Positions 7,917 to 18,287 are shown, counted from the stretch's first letter. The stretch is 64,000 nucleotides of DNA from Caulobacter sp. 73W (GCF_041021955.1 NZ_CP158375.1:2542001-2606000), one strand, 5' to 3'. Program-made: numbers and translations. Notes: generated from the letters alone by a model not told the origin.

Positions 7917-10304
7917 ATGACCATGACCCGCCGCCATCTGGGCGTCAGCCTCGCCGCCCTGACCGTCGCCGCCGTCGGCCCCCGCGCCCTCGCCGCGCCG
8001 GCGCCGCTCTATAAAGACCCCCGCCAACCGGTGGACGCGCGGGTGAAGGATCTGCTTGGCCGCATGACCCTGGAGGAGAAGGCCGCTCAGCTGATCGGCA
8101 TCTGGCTGACCAAGGCCAATATCCAGAACGACGTGGGCGATTTCTCGCCGGCCAATGCGACCAAGAACTTCCCCCACGGCCTGGGCCAGATCTCCCGTCC
8201 GTCCGACCGTCGCGGCATCAAGCCGCCGTCGGTGGTGGGCGCCGCCGCGGGGGCCGAGGCCGACGCCGTCAACCGCAACGCGCCCGAGACCGCCCGCTAC
8301 ATCAACGCCGCCCAGAAGTGGTCGATGGAGAACACCCGCCTCGGCATTCCCATGCTGATGCACGACGAGGCCCTGCACGGCTATGTGGCCCGCGACGCCA
8401 CCAGCTTCCCCCAGGCCATCGCGCTGGCCTCCAGCTTCGACACCGCCCTGGTCGAGCAGGTCTTCGCCTGCGCCGCGCGCGAGATGCGGGCCCGGGGCTC
8501 CAACATGGCCCTGTCCCCCGTCGTCGACGTGGCCCGCGACCCGCGCTGGGGCCGCATCGAGGAGACCTTCGGCGAGGACCCGCATGTCTGCGCCGAGATG
8601 GGCCTGGCCGCCATCCGCGGCTTCCAGGGCAAGACCCTGCCGCTGGCGCCCGACAAGGTGTTCGTCACCCTCAAGCACATGACCGGCCATGGCCAGCCGG
8701 AGAACGGCACCAATGTCGGCCCGGCCCAGATCGCCGAACGCACCCTGCGCGAGAACTTCTTCCCGCCGTTCGAACGGGCGGTGAGCGAATTGCCGGTGCG
8801 CTCGGTCATGCCCTCCTACAACGAGATCGACGGCGTGCCGTCCCACGCCAACCGCTGGCTGCTGACCGACATCCTGCGCAAGGAGTGGGGCTACCAAGGC
8901 TCGGTCCAGAGCGACTACTTCGCCATCAAGGAGCTGATCAGCCGCCACAAGCTGACCGACCAGCTGTCGGACACGGCGGTGATGGCCATGAACGCCGGCG
9001 TCGATGTGGAGCTGCCGGACGGCGAGGCCTACGCCCTGCTGCCTGAGCTCGTGCGCTCCGGCCGCATCCCTCACGCCCAGGTCGACGCCGCCGTGGCCCG
9101 CGTCCTGACCATGAAGTTCGAGGGCGGCTTCTTCGAGAACCCCTATGCGGACGAGAAGACCGCCGAAGCCAAGACCGCGACCCCGGCCTCCGTCGCCCTG
9201 GCGCGCGAAGCGGCCCGCAAGTCCGTGGTCTTGCTGAAGAACGACAAGGGCCTGCTGCCGCTGGATGCAGGCAAGGTCGGCCGCGTCGCCCTGCTGGGCA
9301 CCCATGCGCGCGACACGCCGATCGGGGGCTATTCCGATATCCCGCGCCATGTGGTCAGCATCCTCGAAGGGCTGCAGGCCGAGGCCAAGGGCAAGTTCCA
9401 GCTCGACTACGCCGAGGCCGTCCGCATCACCGAGAGCCGTTCCTGGTCGGGCGACGTGGTCAAGCTGGTCGACCCGGCGGTGAACGCCAAGCTGATCGCC
9501 GAGGCGGTGGAGACGGCGAAGAAGGCCGACGTGGTCATCATGGTCCTCGGCGACAACGAGCAGACCAGCCGCGAGGCCTGGGCCGACAATCATCTGGGCG
9601 ACCGCGACAGCCTGGACCTGATCGGCCAGCAGAACGACCTGGCCAAGGCGATCTTCGATCTGGGCAAGCCGACCATCGTCTTCCTGCTCAACGGCCGTCC
9701 GCTGTCGATCAACCTGCTGGCCGAGCGCGCCGACGCCATTGTCGAGGGCTGGTATCTGGGCGAGCAGACCGGCTTCGCCGCCGCCGACATCCTGTTTGGC
9801 CGCGCCAATCCGGGCGGCAAGCTGCCGGTCAGCATCGCCCGCGATGTCGGCCAGCTGCCGATCTATTACAACCGCAAGCCCACGGCCCGCCGGGGCTACC
9901 TGCTGGGTGATGTCACCCCGCTCTATCCGTTCGGATTCGGCCTCAGCTACACGACCTTCGACGTCTCCGCCCCGCGCCTGGCCAAGAGCCGGATCGCCAT
10001 GGGCGAGAAGGTCCGCGTCGAGGTCGACGTGACCAACACCGGCAAGCGCGCCGGCGACGAGGTGGTCCAGCTCTACGTCCGCGACGTGGCCGCCTCGGTC
10101 ACCCGTCCGCTGCTGGAGCTGAAGCACTTCCAGCGCGTCACCCTGGCGCCCGGCGCTAAGACCACGGTCGCCTTCGAGATCGCGCCTTCGGACCTGTGGT
10201 TCTGGAACCTGGAGATGAAGCGCGTGGTCGAGCCGGGCGCCTTCACCATCATGGCCGGCGCCAACTCCGTGGACCTGAAGTCGACGACCCTGACGGTGGC
10301 CTGA
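7917..10304 (+). CDS. GH3 beta-xylosidase/beta-glucosidase, exported
   Basis: About 795 residues from ATG 7917; I prefer this to the ATG at 7902 because GGAG sits 9 bp upstream of it. The N-terminus MTMTRRHLGVSLAALTVAAVG with ALAAPA is a Tat-like export signal. The order is GH3 N-terminal barrel (RMTLEEKAAQLIG, KHMTGHGQPENGTN), nucleophile D333 in SVQSDYFAIKE, GH3 C-terminal alpha/beta domain (VVLLKNDKGLLPL, MVLGDNEQTSREAW) and a fibronectin-III-like tail (VTNTGKRAGDEVVQLYV). It probably trims xylo-oligosaccharides in the periplasm. Its TGA overlaps the ATG of the GH115 gene (TGATG). Confidence 0.93.
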   Translation: MTMTRRHLGVSLAALTVAAVGPRALAAPAPLYKDPRQPVDARVKDLLGRMTLEEKAAQLIGIWLTKANIQNDVGDFSPANATKNFPHGLGQISRPSDRRGIKPPSVVGAAAGAEADAVNRNAPETARYINAAQKWSMENTRLGIPMLMHDEALHGYVARDATSFPQAIALASSFDTALVEQVFACAAREMRARGSNMALSPVVDVARDPRWGRIEETFGEDPHVCAEMGLAAIRGFQGKTLPLAPDKVFVTLKHMTGHGQPENGTNVGPAQIAERTLRENFFPPFERAVSELPVRSVMPSYNEIDGVPSHANRWLLTDILRKEWGYQGSVQSDYFAIKELISRHKLTDQLSDTAVMAMNAGVDVELPDGEAYALLPELVRSGRIPHAQVDAAVARVLTMKFEGGFFENPYADEKTAEAKTATPASVALAREAARKSVVLLKNDKGLLPLDAGKVGRVALLGTHARDTPIGGYSDIPRHVVSILEGLQAEAKGKFQLDYAEAVRITESRSWSGDVVKLVDPAVNAKLIAEAVETAKKADVVIMVLGDNEQTSREAWADNHLGDRDSLDLIGQQNDLAKAIFDLGKPTIVFLLNGRPLSINLLAERADAIVEGWYLGEQTGFAAADILFGRANPGGKLPVSIARDVGQLPIYYNRKPTARRGYLLGDVTPLYPFGFGLSYTTFDVSAPRLAKSRIAMGEKVRVEVDVTNTGKRAGDEVVQLYVRDVAASVTRPLLELKHFQRVTLAPGAKTTVAFEIAPSDLWFWNLEMKRVVEPGAFTIMAGANSVDLKSTTLTVA

Positions 10305-12877
10305 TGTTTCGCGCGCTTCTGATCGCCGGGGTCATGGCTGTCGCCATGTCCCCGACCCTGGCGCGCGCCTGCGCGGCGCCGGTCTCGGTCTGCGCCAAGG
10401 ACGGCGGCGGCAGCTTTCCCTTGATCCGCGCCGGCAAGGCGGCGGGGGTCTATGTGGATGCGGGCGCCGATCCGGCGGTGCGCCACGTGGCCGACAGCTT
10501 CGCCGCCGACCTGCAGCGGGTCAGCGGCCACGCCGCGCCCCGCGTGACGGACATCGCGGCGGCCAGCGGCGACCTCGTGGTCATCGGCGTGCGCGGCGCG
10601 AGCCCCGTGATCGACGCTCTGGTCCGCAAAGGAAAGATCAAGGCCGACGACCTCGCCGGCCAGTGGGAGGCCTATCGCCAGATCGTGGTCGAGCGGCCGT
10701 TCCCCGGCGTGCCTCGCGCCCTGGTGATCGTCGGCTCCGACCGTCGCGGCGCGGTGTTCGGCGCCTATGACCTGTCCGAGAAGATCGGCGTCTCGCCCTG
10801 GCATTGGTTCGCCGACGTGCCGACCGAGCGGAAGTCGAACGTCTTCGTCACCCCCGGCGATCGCCGCGACCAGCCCCAGGTCCGCTATCGCGGCTTCTTC
10901 ATCAATGACGAGGACCCGGCCTTCGGGACTTGGTCGAAGACCAAGTTCGGCGGCCCCAACGCGAAGATGTACGCCCACGTCTTCGAGCTGCTGCTCCGCC
11001 TGAAGGGCAACTACCTGTGGCCGGCCATGTGGCAGCCGCGCGCCTTCAACGCTGATGATCCGCAGAATAAGGTGGCGGCCGACCAGATGGGCGTGGTCAT
11101 GGGGACCTCGCACCACGAGCCCCTGACCCGCGCCCACGACGAATGGAGCCGCTTCAAAGGCGGCGCCTGGGACTACGCCAGGAACGGCGACAAGCTGCGC
11201 GAGTTCTGGCGCGGCGGCGTCGAGCGGATGATGTCCATGGGCGACGGCCAGCCTTACGAGAACCTGGTCACCATCGGCATGCGCGGCGATGGCGACGAGG
11301 CCATGGGCGAGGAGACCGCCATCGGCCTGATGGAGAACATCGTCGCCGACCAGCGCAGGATCATCGCCGACGTCACCGGCGAGCCGGCCGAGAAGACGCC
11401 CCAGGTCTGGGCCCTCTACAAGGAGGTGCAGGATTATTACGACCGGGGCATGAAGGTCCCCGACGACGTCATCCTGCTGTTCGCGGACGACAACTGGGGC
11501 CAGGTCCGCCGCCTGCCGACCACGGACCCCGAGCGGGCCGCTGGCTACGGCGTCTATTACCACTTCGACTATGTGGGGGCGCCGCGGAACTACAAGTGGC
11601 TCAACACCGTCCAGAACGAGAAGACCTGGCAGCAGATGGACCTCGCCTGGCGCAAGGGCGCGCGGGCCCTGTGGATCGTCAATGTCGGCGACATCAAGCC
11701 CATGGAGTTCCCGCTCAGCTTCTTCATGAAGCAGGCCTGGAATCCCGAAGCCATGACGCCCGAGGCCCTGGCCCGCTATCCGGAGACCTGGGCGCGCGAG
11801 GCGTTCGGCCCGGCCCACGCCGCCAAGATCGGCGCCATCCTCACCCGCTACGGCCAGCTCGCCGGCCGCCGCAAGCCGGAGCTGATCACCGCCGACAGCT
11901 TCCCCCTCGGCCCCGACGGGGAGGCGCTGGATGGGGGTGAGTTCGGGGTCATGGTCGACGAGTGGCGCGCCCTGAAGGCCGATGTCGCGCGGGTGAAGGC
12001 GTCTATCACGCCCGCCCAGTCGGACGCTTTCTTCCAGCTGGTCGAGCATCCGGTGGCGGCCATGTCGAACCTGTACGAGCTCTACTACGCCGCCGCCTGG
12101 AATCATCGCCTAGCGGCCAAGGGCGACGCCCGCGCCGACCTGTTCGCCGACCAGGTCGAAGCCGCCTTCAAAGCGGACAAAGCCATCACCGCCGCCTATC
12201 ACGCCCTGAACGGCGGCAAGTGGGACGGCATGATGCTGCAGACCCACTTCGGCTACACCAACTGGCAGCAGCCGCCCGCCGATGTGATGCCCGCCGTCAC
12301 CCGCGTGGGCGGAACGCCGAAGGCCCTGGTCTTCGCCAGGCCGACCCCGCCGTTCGCTCCCGGCGTCGTCGCCGTGGAGGCTCCGGACTTCACCCGAGCC
12401 GTCGGCGGCGCCGGGCTAGACTGGAAGGTCGTGCCGCACCTCGGCCGGACCAAGGGCTCCGTCGTCGCCCTGCCGCAGGGCCGCCCCGCCACCACCCAGG
12501 CCGACGGCGTGCGCCTGGAGTACGCCATCCCCGTGGCCGAGACCGGCGATCTGGCGGTGGAGCTGCACCTGTCGCCGACCCTGGACCCCACCGGCCGCAA
12601 TCAGCTGCGTATAGGCGTTTCTTTGGATGACGGGCCGATGCAGGTGATCACCGACAGCCTGATCCCCGCGCCCACTGACACCCGCACCCAGCAGCAGCGC
12701 GACTGGAACAAGGCGGTGATGGACAACGCACGCGTAGTGCGCGCCAGCTTCCCCGCCGTCGCCGCCGGCGCGCATGTGGTCAAGGTCTGGCGCCTCGACG
12801 ACAATGTGGTGCTGCAGAAGGTCGTGGCCGGAACGCGGCCGGCCCCGGCGTCCTATCTGGGCGTCGCGGCCCGCTAG
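10304..12877 (+). CDS. GH115 xylan alpha-1,2-(4-O-methyl)glucuronidase
   Basis: An 857-residue exported protein (signal MFRALLIAGVMAVAMSPTLARA). It matches the GH115 pattern: YRGFFINDEDPAF.W, KGNYLWPAMW, GTSHHEPLTR, LLFADDNWGQVRRLP, HFDYVGAPRNYKWLNT, and a C-terminal beta-rich domain. GH115 enzymes remove (4-O-methyl)glucuronic acid from internal as well as terminal xylose units of polymeric xylan. The start overlaps the GH3 stop by one base, so translation is coupled. The gene ends 1 bp from the convergent GntR regulator. It complements the GH67 enzyme at 15102, which acts on short oligosaccharides. Confidence 0.92.
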   Translation: MFRALLIAGVMAVAMSPTLARACAAPVSVCAKDGGGSFPLIRAGKAAGVYVDAGADPAVRHVADSFAADLQRVSGHAAPRVTDIAAASGDLVVIGVRGASPVIDALVRKGKIKADDLAGQWEAYRQIVVERPFPGVPRALVIVGSDRRGAVFGAYDLSEKIGVSPWHWFADVPTERKSNVFVTPGDRRDQPQVRYRGFFINDEDPAFGTWSKTKFGGPNAKMYAHVFELLLRLKGNYLWPAMWQPRAFNADDPQNKVAADQMGVVMGTSHHEPLTRAHDEWSRFKGGAWDYARNGDKLREFWRGGVERMMSMGDGQPYENLVTIGMRGDGDEAMGEETAIGLMENIVADQRRIIADVTGEPAEKTPQVWALYKEVQDYYDRGMKVPDDVILLFADDNWGQVRRLPTTDPERAAGYGVYYHFDYVGAPRNYKWLNTVQNEKTWQQMDLAWRKGARALWIVNVGDIKPMEFPLSFFMKQAWNPEAMTPEALARYPETWAREAFGPAHAAKIGAILTRYGQLAGRRKPELITADSFPLGPDGEALDGGEFGVMVDEWRALKADVARVKASITPAQSDAFFQLVEHPVAAMSNLYELYYAAAWNHRLAAKGDARADLFADQVEAAFKADKAITAAYHALNGGKWDGMMLQTHFGYTNWQQPPADVMPAVTRVGGTPKALVFARPTPPFAPGVVAVEAPDFTRAVGGAGLDWKVVPHLGRTKGSVVALPQGRPATTQADGVRLEYAIPVAETGDLAVELHLSPTLDPTGRNQLRIGVSLDDGPMQVITDSLIPAPTDTRTQQQRDWNKAVMDNARVVRASFPAVAAGAHVVKVWRLDDNVVLQKVVAGTRPAPASYLGVAAR

Positions 12878-12878
12878 G

Positions 12879-13622
12879 CTAGATCGCCACCCGCTTGGCG
12901 ATGGCGCTGCGGCGGGCCTTGGTCTCCTGCTGGGCTTTCTGCAGGGCCTCGGTCTCGGTGGCGTGCAGCAGGTGCTCGATCACCCGTTCCAGGTGGTCGC
13001 GCATGGCCTGGCGAGCGGCCACCGGGTCTCGGGCGCGCAGGGCGTTCAGCACCCGCTGGTGCTCGGCCGCGCGCGGCTCCAGCCCCAGGCCGCGGGCCCG
13101 GACCAGGATGTTGCGCGCCAGGGGCGAGCGGTTGCGCAGCTCCCACAGGTTCTCGACCGTGGCGGCGATGGCCCCGTTGCCCGTGGCCCGCGCGATCAGC
13201 AGGTGGAAGTCGCGGTCGGCGTCCTCGCCCTTGATCTCTTCCTGGGAGGTCATCAGCGCCAGCAGGCGCTCCAGCTCCGCCAGGTCTTCCTCGTCGATAG
13301 TGGTGGCGGCCAGGGCGGCGGCCTCGCCTTCGAACAGGCGGCGGGCCTCGATCAGCTCAAAGGCGCCGATTTCGAAATCCCAGGAGGTGGTCATCGGTCG
13401 CGCGCCGCCGGTCACATAGATGCCCAGCCCGTGGCGGGCCTCGACCATGCCCAGCATCTCCAGCGCGATCATCGCCTCGCGCAGGGTGGGTCGGCTGACG
13501 CCGAACTGCTCGGCCAGCTCACGCTCGGTCGGCAGGCGGTCGCCCACCTTGTAGTTTCCGCCCTCGATCTCCTCGGCGATGGAGTCGGCGATGCGGCGAT
13601 AGAGCTTGTTGCTGGCGGTCAT
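12879..13622 (-). CDS. GntR-family (FCD/FadR subfamily) transcriptional regulator, UxuR/ExuR-like
   Basis: 247 residues. The N-terminal winged helix (LYRRIADSIAEEI, RLPTERELAEQFGVSRPTLREAMIALE at about 6-50) is followed by an all-helical FCD effector domain with metal-binding-type histidine positions (DRDFHLLIARATGN, then AEHQRVLNALRARDPVAARQAMRDHLERV). FCD regulators commonly sense hexuronates or sugar acids and release GGTC-N-GACC-like sites when bound. Its position between GH115 and mannonate dehydratase suggests it senses glucuronate or a catabolite. It has no close upstream operator of that type, so autoregulation is not evident. Confidence 0.87.
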   Translation of the reverse strand: MTASNKLYRRIADSIAEEIEGGNYKVGDRLPTERELAEQFGVSRPTLREAMIALEMLGMVEARHGLGIYVTGGARPMTTSWDFEIGAFELIEARRLFEGEAAALAATTIDEEDLAELERLLALMTSQEEIKGEDADRDFHLLIARATGNGAIAATVENLWELRNRSPLARNILVRARGLGLEPRAAEHQRVLNALRARDPVAARQAMRDHLERVIEHLLHATETEALQKAQQETKARRSAIAKRVAI

Positions 13623-13714
13623 GGTCGGGGCCGGAGCGAGGTAAGATGACTCCCGCTAGCATAGGTCAGCTTTCCAGTCGCCGCCAATGCGAACGCCGGT
13701 TCGTCCGACGGGCC

Positions 13715-14926
13715 TCACCAGTCGTGCATCGACCCGTCTTCCCGCCGCGCGATCGGCAGGTAGGCGCGCTTGTAGGGGTACTTGGCCGCCAAGGCCTCGT
13801 CGATGTCCACGCCCAGGCCCGGCGCCTCGCCCGGATGCATCATCCCGTCGGCGAAGGTGTAGGCGTGGGGGAAGACCGCGTCCGTTTCGGCCGTGTGGCG
13901 CATGTATTCCTGGACGCCGAAGTTCGGAACCGACAGGTCGAAATGCAGGGCCGCCCCCATGCATACCGGCGACAGGTCGGTCGCACCGTGGCAGCCGGTC
14001 CGCACATTGTGCATGGCCGCGAAGCTGGCGATGCGGCGCAGGTGGGTGATCCCGCCGGCATGGACGACCGTGGCGCGGATATAGTCGATCAAATGCTCCT
14101 CGATCAGCTGCTTGCAGTCCCAGATCGAGTTGAAAATCTCGCCCACGGCCAGGGGCGTGGTCGTGTGCTGGCGGATCAGGCGGAAATTGGCCTGGTTCTC
14201 CGCCGGGGTGGCGTCCTCCATCCAGAACGGACGATAGGGCTCCAGCTCCTTGCCCAGCCGCCCGGCCTCGATGGGCGTCAGGCGGTGGTGAACGTCGTGA
14301 AGCAGGTGGACGTCCCAGCCCAGCTTCTCCCGCGCCGCCTCGAACAGGCCCGGCACGGTGCGCATGTATTTCTCGGTCGACCACAGGTTCTCGGTGGGCA
14401 GGTCGCTGTCCGCCGGCTCGTAGAAGAACTTGTCCTTGGAGACCCCATAGGTCCCCTTCAGGCCCGGCACCCCGGTCTGCAGGCGGATCGCCTTGTACCC
14501 TTCCGCCGCGTACTGCGCGGCGTTGTCGAGGGTCTCCTCCACCGTCTGGCCGTTGGCGTGGCCATAGACCATGACCCCCGTGCGGCACGCGCCGCCCAGC
14601 AGCTGGTACAGCGGCAGGCCCGCGACCTTTCCCTTGATGTCCCACAGGGCCATGTCCACGGCGGCGATGGCCGACATGGTAACCGGCCCCCGACGCCAGT
14701 AGGCCCCGCGATACAGGTACTGCCAGATGTCCTCGATCTGGTGGGCGTCCCGCCCGATCAGGCAGGGGATGACGTGATCCGTCAGATAGGACGCCACCGC
14801 CAGCTCGCGCCCGTTCAAGGTCGCGTCGCCGATCCCGTACACGCCATCCGACGTGACAATCTTCAAGGTGACGAAGTTGCGGCCAGGGCAAGTGACGATG
14901 ACCTTGGCGGCGATAATCTTGAGCAT
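13715..14926 (-). CDS. manD: D-mannonate dehydratase, enolase superfamily (ManD/RspA)
   Basis: A 403-residue cytoplasmic enzyme converting D-mannonate to 2-keto-3-deoxy-D-gluconate, a step of glucuronate catabolism. The start is ATG 14926 ([18 protein letters not shown]); the longer frame has no family similarity. Metal ligands D211 (LLHDVHH), E237 (FWMEDA) and E263 (AVGEIF), with Y160, H213 and R148, sit one residue off the published Novosphingobium ManD numbering (D210, E236, E262, Y159, H212, R147). This argues for a true dehydratase rather than a low-activity paralogue. It is divergent from GH67 across a gap with both operator types. The uronate isomerase and fructuronate reductase of the route are not in the window. 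Confidence 0.92.
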   Translation of the reverse strand: MLKIIAAKVIVTCPGRNFVTLKIVTSDGVYGIGDATLNGRELAVASYLTDHVIPCLIGRDAHQIEDIWQYLYRGAYWRRGPVTMSAIAAVDMALWDIKGKVAGLPLYQLLGGACRTGVMVYGHANGQTVEETLDNAAQYAAEGYKAIRLQTGVPGLKGTYGVSKDKFFYEPADSDLPTENLWSTEKYMRTVPGLFEAAREKLGWDVHLLHDVHHRLTPIEAGRLGKELEPYRPFWMEDATPAENQANFRLIRQHTTTPLAVGEIFNSIWDCKQLIEEHLIDYIRATVVHAGGITHLRRIASFAAMHNVRTGCHGATDLSPVCMGAALHFDLSVPNFGVQEYMRHTAETDAVFPHAYTFADGMMHPGEAPGLGVDIDEALAAKYPYKRAYLPIARREDGSMHDW

Positions 14927-14941
14927 GGGTGCGTCCTTCAC

Positions 14942-14955
14942 TGATACCGGTATCG
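14942..14955. promoter_or_regulatory. LacI-type operator candidate 2 (TGATACCGGTATCG)
   Basis: This is the most symmetrical copy of the 14-bp motif, placed 15 bp upstream of the manD start in the manD/GH67 divergent gap. On the minus strand a TTGACA hexamer at 14972-14977 lies 16 bp further upstream, so the operator covers the expected -10 region of a manD promoter. Confidence 0.62.
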
Positions 14956-14983
14956 GTTTCGGCGCGGAGGTTGTCAACCTAGA

Positions 14984-14994
14984 GGTCTGACCAA
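14984..14994. promoter_or_regulatory. FadR/GntR-type operator candidate (GGTCTGACCAA)
   Basis: A perfect GGTC-T-GACC core in the manD/GH67 gap, immediately upstream of the minus-strand TTGACA (14972-14977). It is the same core as in the exuT/GH10 and TonB receptor/lacI gaps. Confidence 0.5.
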
Positions 14995-15101
14995 TATTGT
15001 CTCGGTGTCTCGACCTCTGCGTTTCGGCGTTGTAGGGGAAGGGCAATGACGCTTGTCGAGTTTTCGAAGGCGGGCGCGTCCAGGGTTGGAAAGAGGCTCC
15101 C

Positions 15102-17261
15102 ATGCAAATGCCGGCGTTCCTGCGCGGTCTGATCGTCCTGCTCGCCGCCGCCGTCCTGGCGCCGGCCGCCCATGCGGAGGACGGCTACGACCTGTGGCTC
15201 CGCTACCGCCCGGTGGAGGAAGCCGCCCGCGCCCGCTACCAGCCTTTGGCCACGACGGTGGTCGCCGGCTCCGCCTCTCCCACCCTCGACGCCGCCCAAG
15301 CCGAACTGACCCGAGGCCTCACGGGCCTGCTGGGCGCCGCGCCGGCCGTCTCGCCGACCCTTCGCGACGGCGCCGTGGTGCTGGGCACGCCGAAATCCTC
15401 GACTGTCATCGCCGGTCTGAAATTGCCGCTCGATAAGGCCGGGGGCGAAGGCTACCTGATCCGCGGCGTCCGCATCGACGGCGCGCGCGTCACGGTCATC
15501 GCCGCCAATTCCGACATCGGCGTCCTCTACGGGACGTTCGCCTATCTGCGCCTGATCCAGACCCGCCAGCCCCTGGACAAGGTCGACATCGTCTCCGCGC
15601 CCAAGGTGGCGCTGCGCATGCTGAACCACTGGGACAACCTCGATCGCACGGTGGAGCGCGGCTATTCCGGCCAGTCGATCTGGGACTGGCACAAGCTGCC
15701 GGACTGGAAGGACCCGCGCTACGTCGACTACGCCCGCGCCAACGCCTCGCTGGGCATCAACGCGACGACCCTGAACAACGTCAACGCCAACGCCCTCAGC
15801 CTGACGCCCCTCTATCTGGAAAAGGCCGCGGCCCTCGCCGACGTGTTCCGGCCGTACGGCGTCAAGGTCTATCTGACCGCCCGCTTCAGCGCCCCGATCG
15901 AGATCGGCGGCCTCAAGACCGCCGACCCGCTCGATCCCCAGGTCCGCGCCTGGTGGAAGGCCAAGGCCGACGAGATCTACCGTTACATCCCCGACTTCGG
16001 CGGCTTCACCGTAAAGGCCAATTCCGAGGGGCAGCCCGGTCCCCAGGACTACAAGCGCACCCACGCCGACGGCGCCAACATGATGGCCGAGGCCCTGGCC
16101 CCTCACGGCGGCGAGGTGATCTGGCGCGCCTTCGTCTACTCCCACGAACAGCCCGACGACCGCGCCAAGCAGGCCTATGACGAGTTCGTCCCCCTGGACG
16201 GCAAGTTCGCCGCCAACGTCATCGTCCAGGTGAAGAACGGCGCCATCGACTTCCAGCCGCGCGAGCCCTTCCACCCCCTGTTCGGGGCGACGCCCAAGAC
16301 GCCGCTCGCCATGGAATTTCAGATCACCAAGGAATACCTCGGCTTCGCCACCCACCTGGCCTATCTCGGCTCCATGTACGAAGAGACCCTCCGCGCCGAC
16401 ACCTGGCGCCGGGGCAAGGGCTCGACCGTCGCCAAGGTCATCGACGGCTCCCTGTTCGGCCACAAGCGCTCGGGCATGGTCGGCGTCGCCAACATCGGCA
16501 CGGACCGCAACTGGTCGGGTTCGGACTTCGACCAGGCCAACTGGTACGTCTTCGGCCGCCTGGCCTGGGATCCCTATTTGTCGACCCGCGACGTCGCCGA
16601 CGAATGGGTGCGCCAGACCTTCTCCAACGACCAGGCCTTCCTCAAGCCGACCGTCGACATGATGATGGGCTCGCGCGAGGCGGTGGTCGATTACATGACC
16701 CCGCTGGGCCTGCACCACCTGATGGCCCGCAGCCACCACTACGGCCCCGGTCCTTGGGTCGCGGGCGGCGAGCGTGCCGACTGGACCTCCGTCTACTATC
16801 ACCGCGCCGACAAGGCCGGGATCGGCTTTGACCGCACCGTCGCCACCGGCAGCAAGGCGACGGCCCAGTACGCCCCGCAGGTCGCCGCTGGGTTCGAGGA
16901 CGTGAAGAAGATCGACGAGAAGGACCTGCTCTGGTTCCACCACCTGCCGTGGGACTACCGTGTCCGCTCCGGCCGCACCCTGTGGGACGAGATGGTCGTC
17001 CGCTACACCGGCGGCGTCGCCGAGGTCACCGCCATGCGCAACACCTGGGCCAGCCTGGCGCCCTATGTGGACCCGCAGCGCCACGCCCAGGTCGCGACCT
17101 TCCTCGGCATCCAGGAGAAGGAAGCCCAATGGTGGCGCGACGCCTCCATCGCCTACTTCCAGACTTTCTCCCAGCGTCCGCTCCCGACCGGCTACGCGCC
17201 GCCGCCGAAGCCGCTGTCGTATTACGAGGCGCTGAGCTTCCCGGAAGCGCCGGGGATATGA
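15102..17261 (+). CDS. aguA: GH67 alpha-glucuronidase
   Basis: A 719-residue exported enzyme (signal [20 protein letters not shown]) that removes (4-O-methyl)glucuronate from the non-reducing-end xylose of short aldouronic acids. The catalytic set is visible: acid E309 in [11 protein letters not shown], and D383 (GAIDFQP) with E411 (ITKEYLG) as the general-base pair. The 28-residue spacing of the last two equals that of the characterised Cellvibrio and Geobacillus enzymes. Domain order is N-terminal alpha/beta, TIM barrel ([11 protein letters not shown]) and helical C-terminal domain. It is divergent from manD and ends at a palindromic intergenic element. Confidence 0.94.
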   Translation: MQMPAFLRGLIVLLAAAVLAPAAHAEDGYDLWLRYRPVEEAARARYQPLATTVVAGSASPTLDAAQAELTRGLTGLLGAAPAVSPTLRDGAVVLGTPKSSTVIAGLKLPLDKAGGEGYLIRGVRIDGARVTVIAANSDIGVLYGTFAYLRLIQTRQPLDKVDIVSAPKVALRMLNHWDNLDRTVERGYSGQSIWDWHKLPDWKDPRYVDYARANASLGINATTLNNVNANALSLTPLYLEKAAALADVFRPYGVKVYLTARFSAPIEIGGLKTADPLDPQVRAWWKAKADEIYRYIPDFGGFTVKANSEGQPGPQDYKRTHADGANMMAEALAPHGGEVIWRAFVYSHEQPDDRAKQAYDEFVPLDGKFAANVIVQVKNGAIDFQPREPFHPLFGATPKTPLAMEFQITKEYLGFATHLAYLGSMYEETLRADTWRRGKGSTVAKVIDGSLFGHKRSGMVGVANIGTDRNWSGSDFDQANWYVFGRLAWDPYLSTRDVADEWVRQTFSNDQAFLKPTVDMMMGSREAVVDYMTPLGLHHLMARSHHYGPGPWVAGGERADWTSVYYHRADKAGIGFDRTVATGSKATAQYAPQVAAGFEDVKKIDEKDLLWFHHLPWDYRVRSGRTLWDEMVVRYTGGVAEVTAMRNTWASLAPYVDPQRHAQVATFLGIQEKEAQWWRDASIAYFQTFSQRPLPTGYAPPPKPLSYYEALSFPEAPGI

Positions 17262-17266
17262 TGAAG

Positions 17267-17390
17267 CCTCCCTCTCCTTCGATGGGAGAGGGACCGAGGG
17301 TGAGGGTGACAGCTGAATTTCCGCCGCGCTGACCCAACCGCAGCATCACCCTCATCCCCGGCCCTTCTCCCATCGAGGGAGAAGGGAGAG
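17267..17390. repeat. REP-like inverted pair between convergent genes
   Basis: Two imperfectly complementary arms, CTCCCTCTCCTTCGATGGGAG... with GAGGGTGAGGGTGA (about 17269-17310) and TCACCCTCA ... CTTCTCCCATCGAGGGAGAAG (about 17345-17388), are separated by a short AT-richer spacer. The CTCCCTCTCC/GGGAGAGGG style is typical of dispersed intergenic palindromes in alphaproteobacteria. It fills the gap between the convergent GH67 and deacetylase genes and may also end transcription from both sides. Confidence 0.6.
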
Positions 17391-17393
17391 ATT

Positions 17394-18287
17394 TCATCGA
17401 CAAACCCTGTCCAGCCCCGCCACGCTCCAGCCTTGCGCTGGAACCGCCACGCCCTTCGCCTTCGCCGTGTTCTCCAGCGTGGTCGGCGCGTCCCCCGACG
17501 GCTTCGCGTCCGGCCCGTAGAACGCGTCCCGCGTCGCCGCCTCCAGGCTCACGAACCGCACCCCTTTCGACCGATAGAGGGCCAGCAACCTCGGCATCAT
17601 CCGCGCATCGAACGCCCCGGCGTGCAGCAGCAGGACCAGGGGGATCTCCCGCCCCAGCGCCGCCCTTGAAAGCTCCCGCGCATAGGTCAGGCTGGCCTCG
17701 GCGGCCGCCATGTAGCGGGCCTCCAGCTCGGCGACCGCCGCCTCATCGCCCTTGGCGACACAGCGCGCATAGGGATCGTTGTAGGCCCAGTCGCCGAAAT
17801 CCAGGGTCACCCCAGCCACGCGATAGCCGCGCTTGGCCAGCATCCGCCGCGCCTCGGCGTGCTGCTCCGGCGTCTTGCCTTCGGCCAGGTAGGGATAGCG
17901 CAGCCAGCGCCAGTTCTCGCCGCCCATCAAGCGCTTCAGCATCGGCTCGTTGCGGGCGATGTCAGCCTCGAACGCGGCCACGGAGTGATCGTCAAGCCGC
18001 ATGTGCGACCAAGTGTGGTTGGCCAGGGGCTGGCCCGCCGCCCGCCACAGGTCGAGGACCGGCGCCGAGTCCGGCTCGTGCTCGGTCTGCACGCCGTTGA
18101 TGAAGCCCATGGCCGGGGCGCCGACGTCGGCCAGGGCGGCGATCAGCCGGGCCGTCACGCCCACCCGCGTCTCGCCCGGAGGCAGGGCCGCATGAGCCGG
18201 CAGGTCGTCGAAGGTCAGGGCGACCTCTTGGGCCTGGGAGGCGAAGGCGCAGAGCGACGCCGCCAGCCCCAGCAGCAGACGCCTCAC
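17394..18287 (-). CDS. Polysaccharide deacetylase (CE4/NodB-like), exported
   Basis: 297 residues starting at GTG 18287, which overlaps the TGA of the upstream esterase by 4 bases (GTGA). It has a signal peptide (RRLLLGLAASLCAFASQAQ), then the NodB motifs ALTFDDLP (catalytic base and metal Asp), NHTWSHM (metal histidines), RYPYL and LLLHAG. CE4 enzymes are Zn/Co-dependent and remove acetyl groups from xylan, chitin or peptidoglycan. Pairing with an SGNH esterase in a xylan locus favours acetyl-xylan, but this is inference. Confidence 0.83.
   Translation of the reverse strand: MRRLLLGLAASLCAFASQAQEVALTFDDLPAHAALPPGETRVGVTARLIAALADVGAPAMGFINGVQTEHEPDSAPVLDLWRAAGQPLANHTWSHMRLDDHSVAAFEADIARNEPMLKRLMGGENWRWLRYPYLAEGKTPEQHAEARRMLAKRGYRVAGVTLDFGDWAYNDPYARCVAKGDEAAVAELEARYMAAAEASLTYARELSRAALGREIPLVLLLHAGAFDARMMPRLLALYRSKGVRFVSLEAATRDAFYGPDAKPSGDAPTTLENTAKAKGVAVPAQGWSVAGLDRVCR

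Noticed and set aside
6222..10127. 1301-codon open frame antisense to the GH43 and GH3 genes
   Set aside because: The translation is a low-complexity mix of Gly, Ala, Arg and Asp with no domain, typical of the antisense frame of high-GC genes. The sense strand has complete GH families.
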